Positions 63,708 to 64,000 of a stretch of DNA of 64,000 nucleotides are shown piece by piece. This DNA is from Pelagomonas calceolata. Taxonomy: Eukaryota > Sar > Pelagophyceae > Pelagomonadales > Pelagomonadaceae. The notes beneath the pieces were generated by a model. It was not told where the DNA came from and searched no databases. It saw nothing but the letters and a program-made list of their open reading frames with translations. Location: positions 648,501-712,500 of the forward strand of contig CAKKNE010000002.1 of assembly GCA_918797485.1 (NCBI GenBank), written 5' to 3'. The translations under genes were made by a program, and so were the position numbers. Numbering within the stretch: the stretch's first letter is position 1; each line of letters starts with the position of its first letter.

Positions 63708-64000
63708 TTAGGCGCTCCCCGGCGACGGCGTTTTGCGGCGGAGCGCCGCCCGGGACTCTTGCAGGCGCAACTCAACCCCAGTTGTGATCGGGTGCGCGCC
63801 GCCGAGCACGCGCCGCGTGACTCGTTCCAAATCCTCGAGCCTCGTCACGCTCTCGCGGAGATCATCAAGCGAGGCGCCCGTGTCCCGGTAGAGCGCCATC
63901 GCGTAAGTCAACTTCACCCTGAGCGTGATCTCATCATTCTCGCCGCAAACGCGTTGCGCCACGGGGACCGTTTTACGCAACAGCGACTTGGCTTCTTCTA
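63708..64000 (-). CDS. TPR (kinesin-light-chain-like) repeat protein, 5' part cut by window edge
   Basis: At least 97 residues, open to the right edge (EEAKSLLRKTVPVAQRVCGE, then NDEITLRVKLTYAMALYRDT, GGAHPITTGVELRLQESRAA). The N-x-x-T-L/A-x-x-L/Y-A-x-x-L pattern and the GxxHPxT motif are those of the kinesin-light-chain type tetratricopeptide repeats that are abundant in pelagophyte genomes. Only the last two repeats are present. The true start lies outside the window. Confidence 0.7.
   Translation of the reverse strand, partial: EEAKSLLRKTVPVAQRVCGENDEITLRVKLTYAMALYRDTGASLDDLRESVTRLEDLERVTRRVLGGAHPITTGVELRLQESRAALRRKTPSPGSA

Noticed and set aside
1-64000. Bacterial origin or operon layout
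   Set aside because: Spliced genes, SF3B1, APC8, ALG8 and plastid leaders show a eukaryotic nuclear genome.

Overview
The window looks like nuclear DNA of a photosynthetic stramenopile, most likely a pelagophyte such as Aureococcus or Pelagomonas. The evidence is a fucoxanthin/chlorophyll-type light-harvesting protein whose leader ends in an AF-VAP plastid-import motif, a plastid-type DXR, high GC, few introns, and introns that are small inverted-repeat transposons (introners). The species is inferred from these traits; no marker gene is present.

Layout. About 38 protein genes lie in 64 kb and alternate strands almost gene by gene. Tail-to-tail neighbours are often only 5-60 bases apart (for example 45491/45497 and 12848/12859), while head-to-head promoters are 300-550 bases long. 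Left part (1-16 kb): a repeat protein cut by the window edge, a CW zinc-finger protein, an HhH/Tudor-like protein, a macro-SIM-PARP protein, a membrane serine hydrolase, an LRR protein, a tandem-domain protein with two tiny introners, and CDC23/APC8. Middle (16-34 kb): SF3B1 with a 23-copy heptad expansion, a NIT-type membrane receptor split by introners, a ubiquitin-like protein, an OPR-like repeat protein, a CmcJ/NvfI-type oxygenase, a PH protein, the light-harvesting protein and an introner-bearing organelle or secretory protein. Right part (34-64 kb): an amino-acid permease, an EF-hand membrane protein, Cys-rich secreted proteins, a 2OG oxygenase, two methyltransferases, PP2C, ALG8, DXR, Kelch, GH16, U-box, Rdx/SelW and SANT proteins, and a TPR protein cut by the right edge.

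Two systems stand out. (1) A roughly 24-bp motif with GCTAG/CTAGC arms and a conserved TGTCTTACA interior occurs about 16 times. It is always between genes and upstream of at least one start, it is in nearly every head-to-head promoter, and it is in no tail-to-tail gap. It behaves like a core element of bidirectional promoters and I do not recognise it. (2) Six introns are transposon-like introners with the terminal repeat CTGTGTGGAAATCAA and 8-bp target duplications. In the clearest cases the 5' splice site lies in the duplicated target and the 3' splice site in the terminal repeat, so splicing restores the original gene exactly. Other introns carry related GATGGCG/CGCCATC words or 14-16-bp inverted repeats and look like older or sister families.

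The genes are mostly unrelated housekeeping and chromatin functions and do not form an operon. Exon structures given below were worked out from frame, protein-family continuity and target duplications, not from transcripts.
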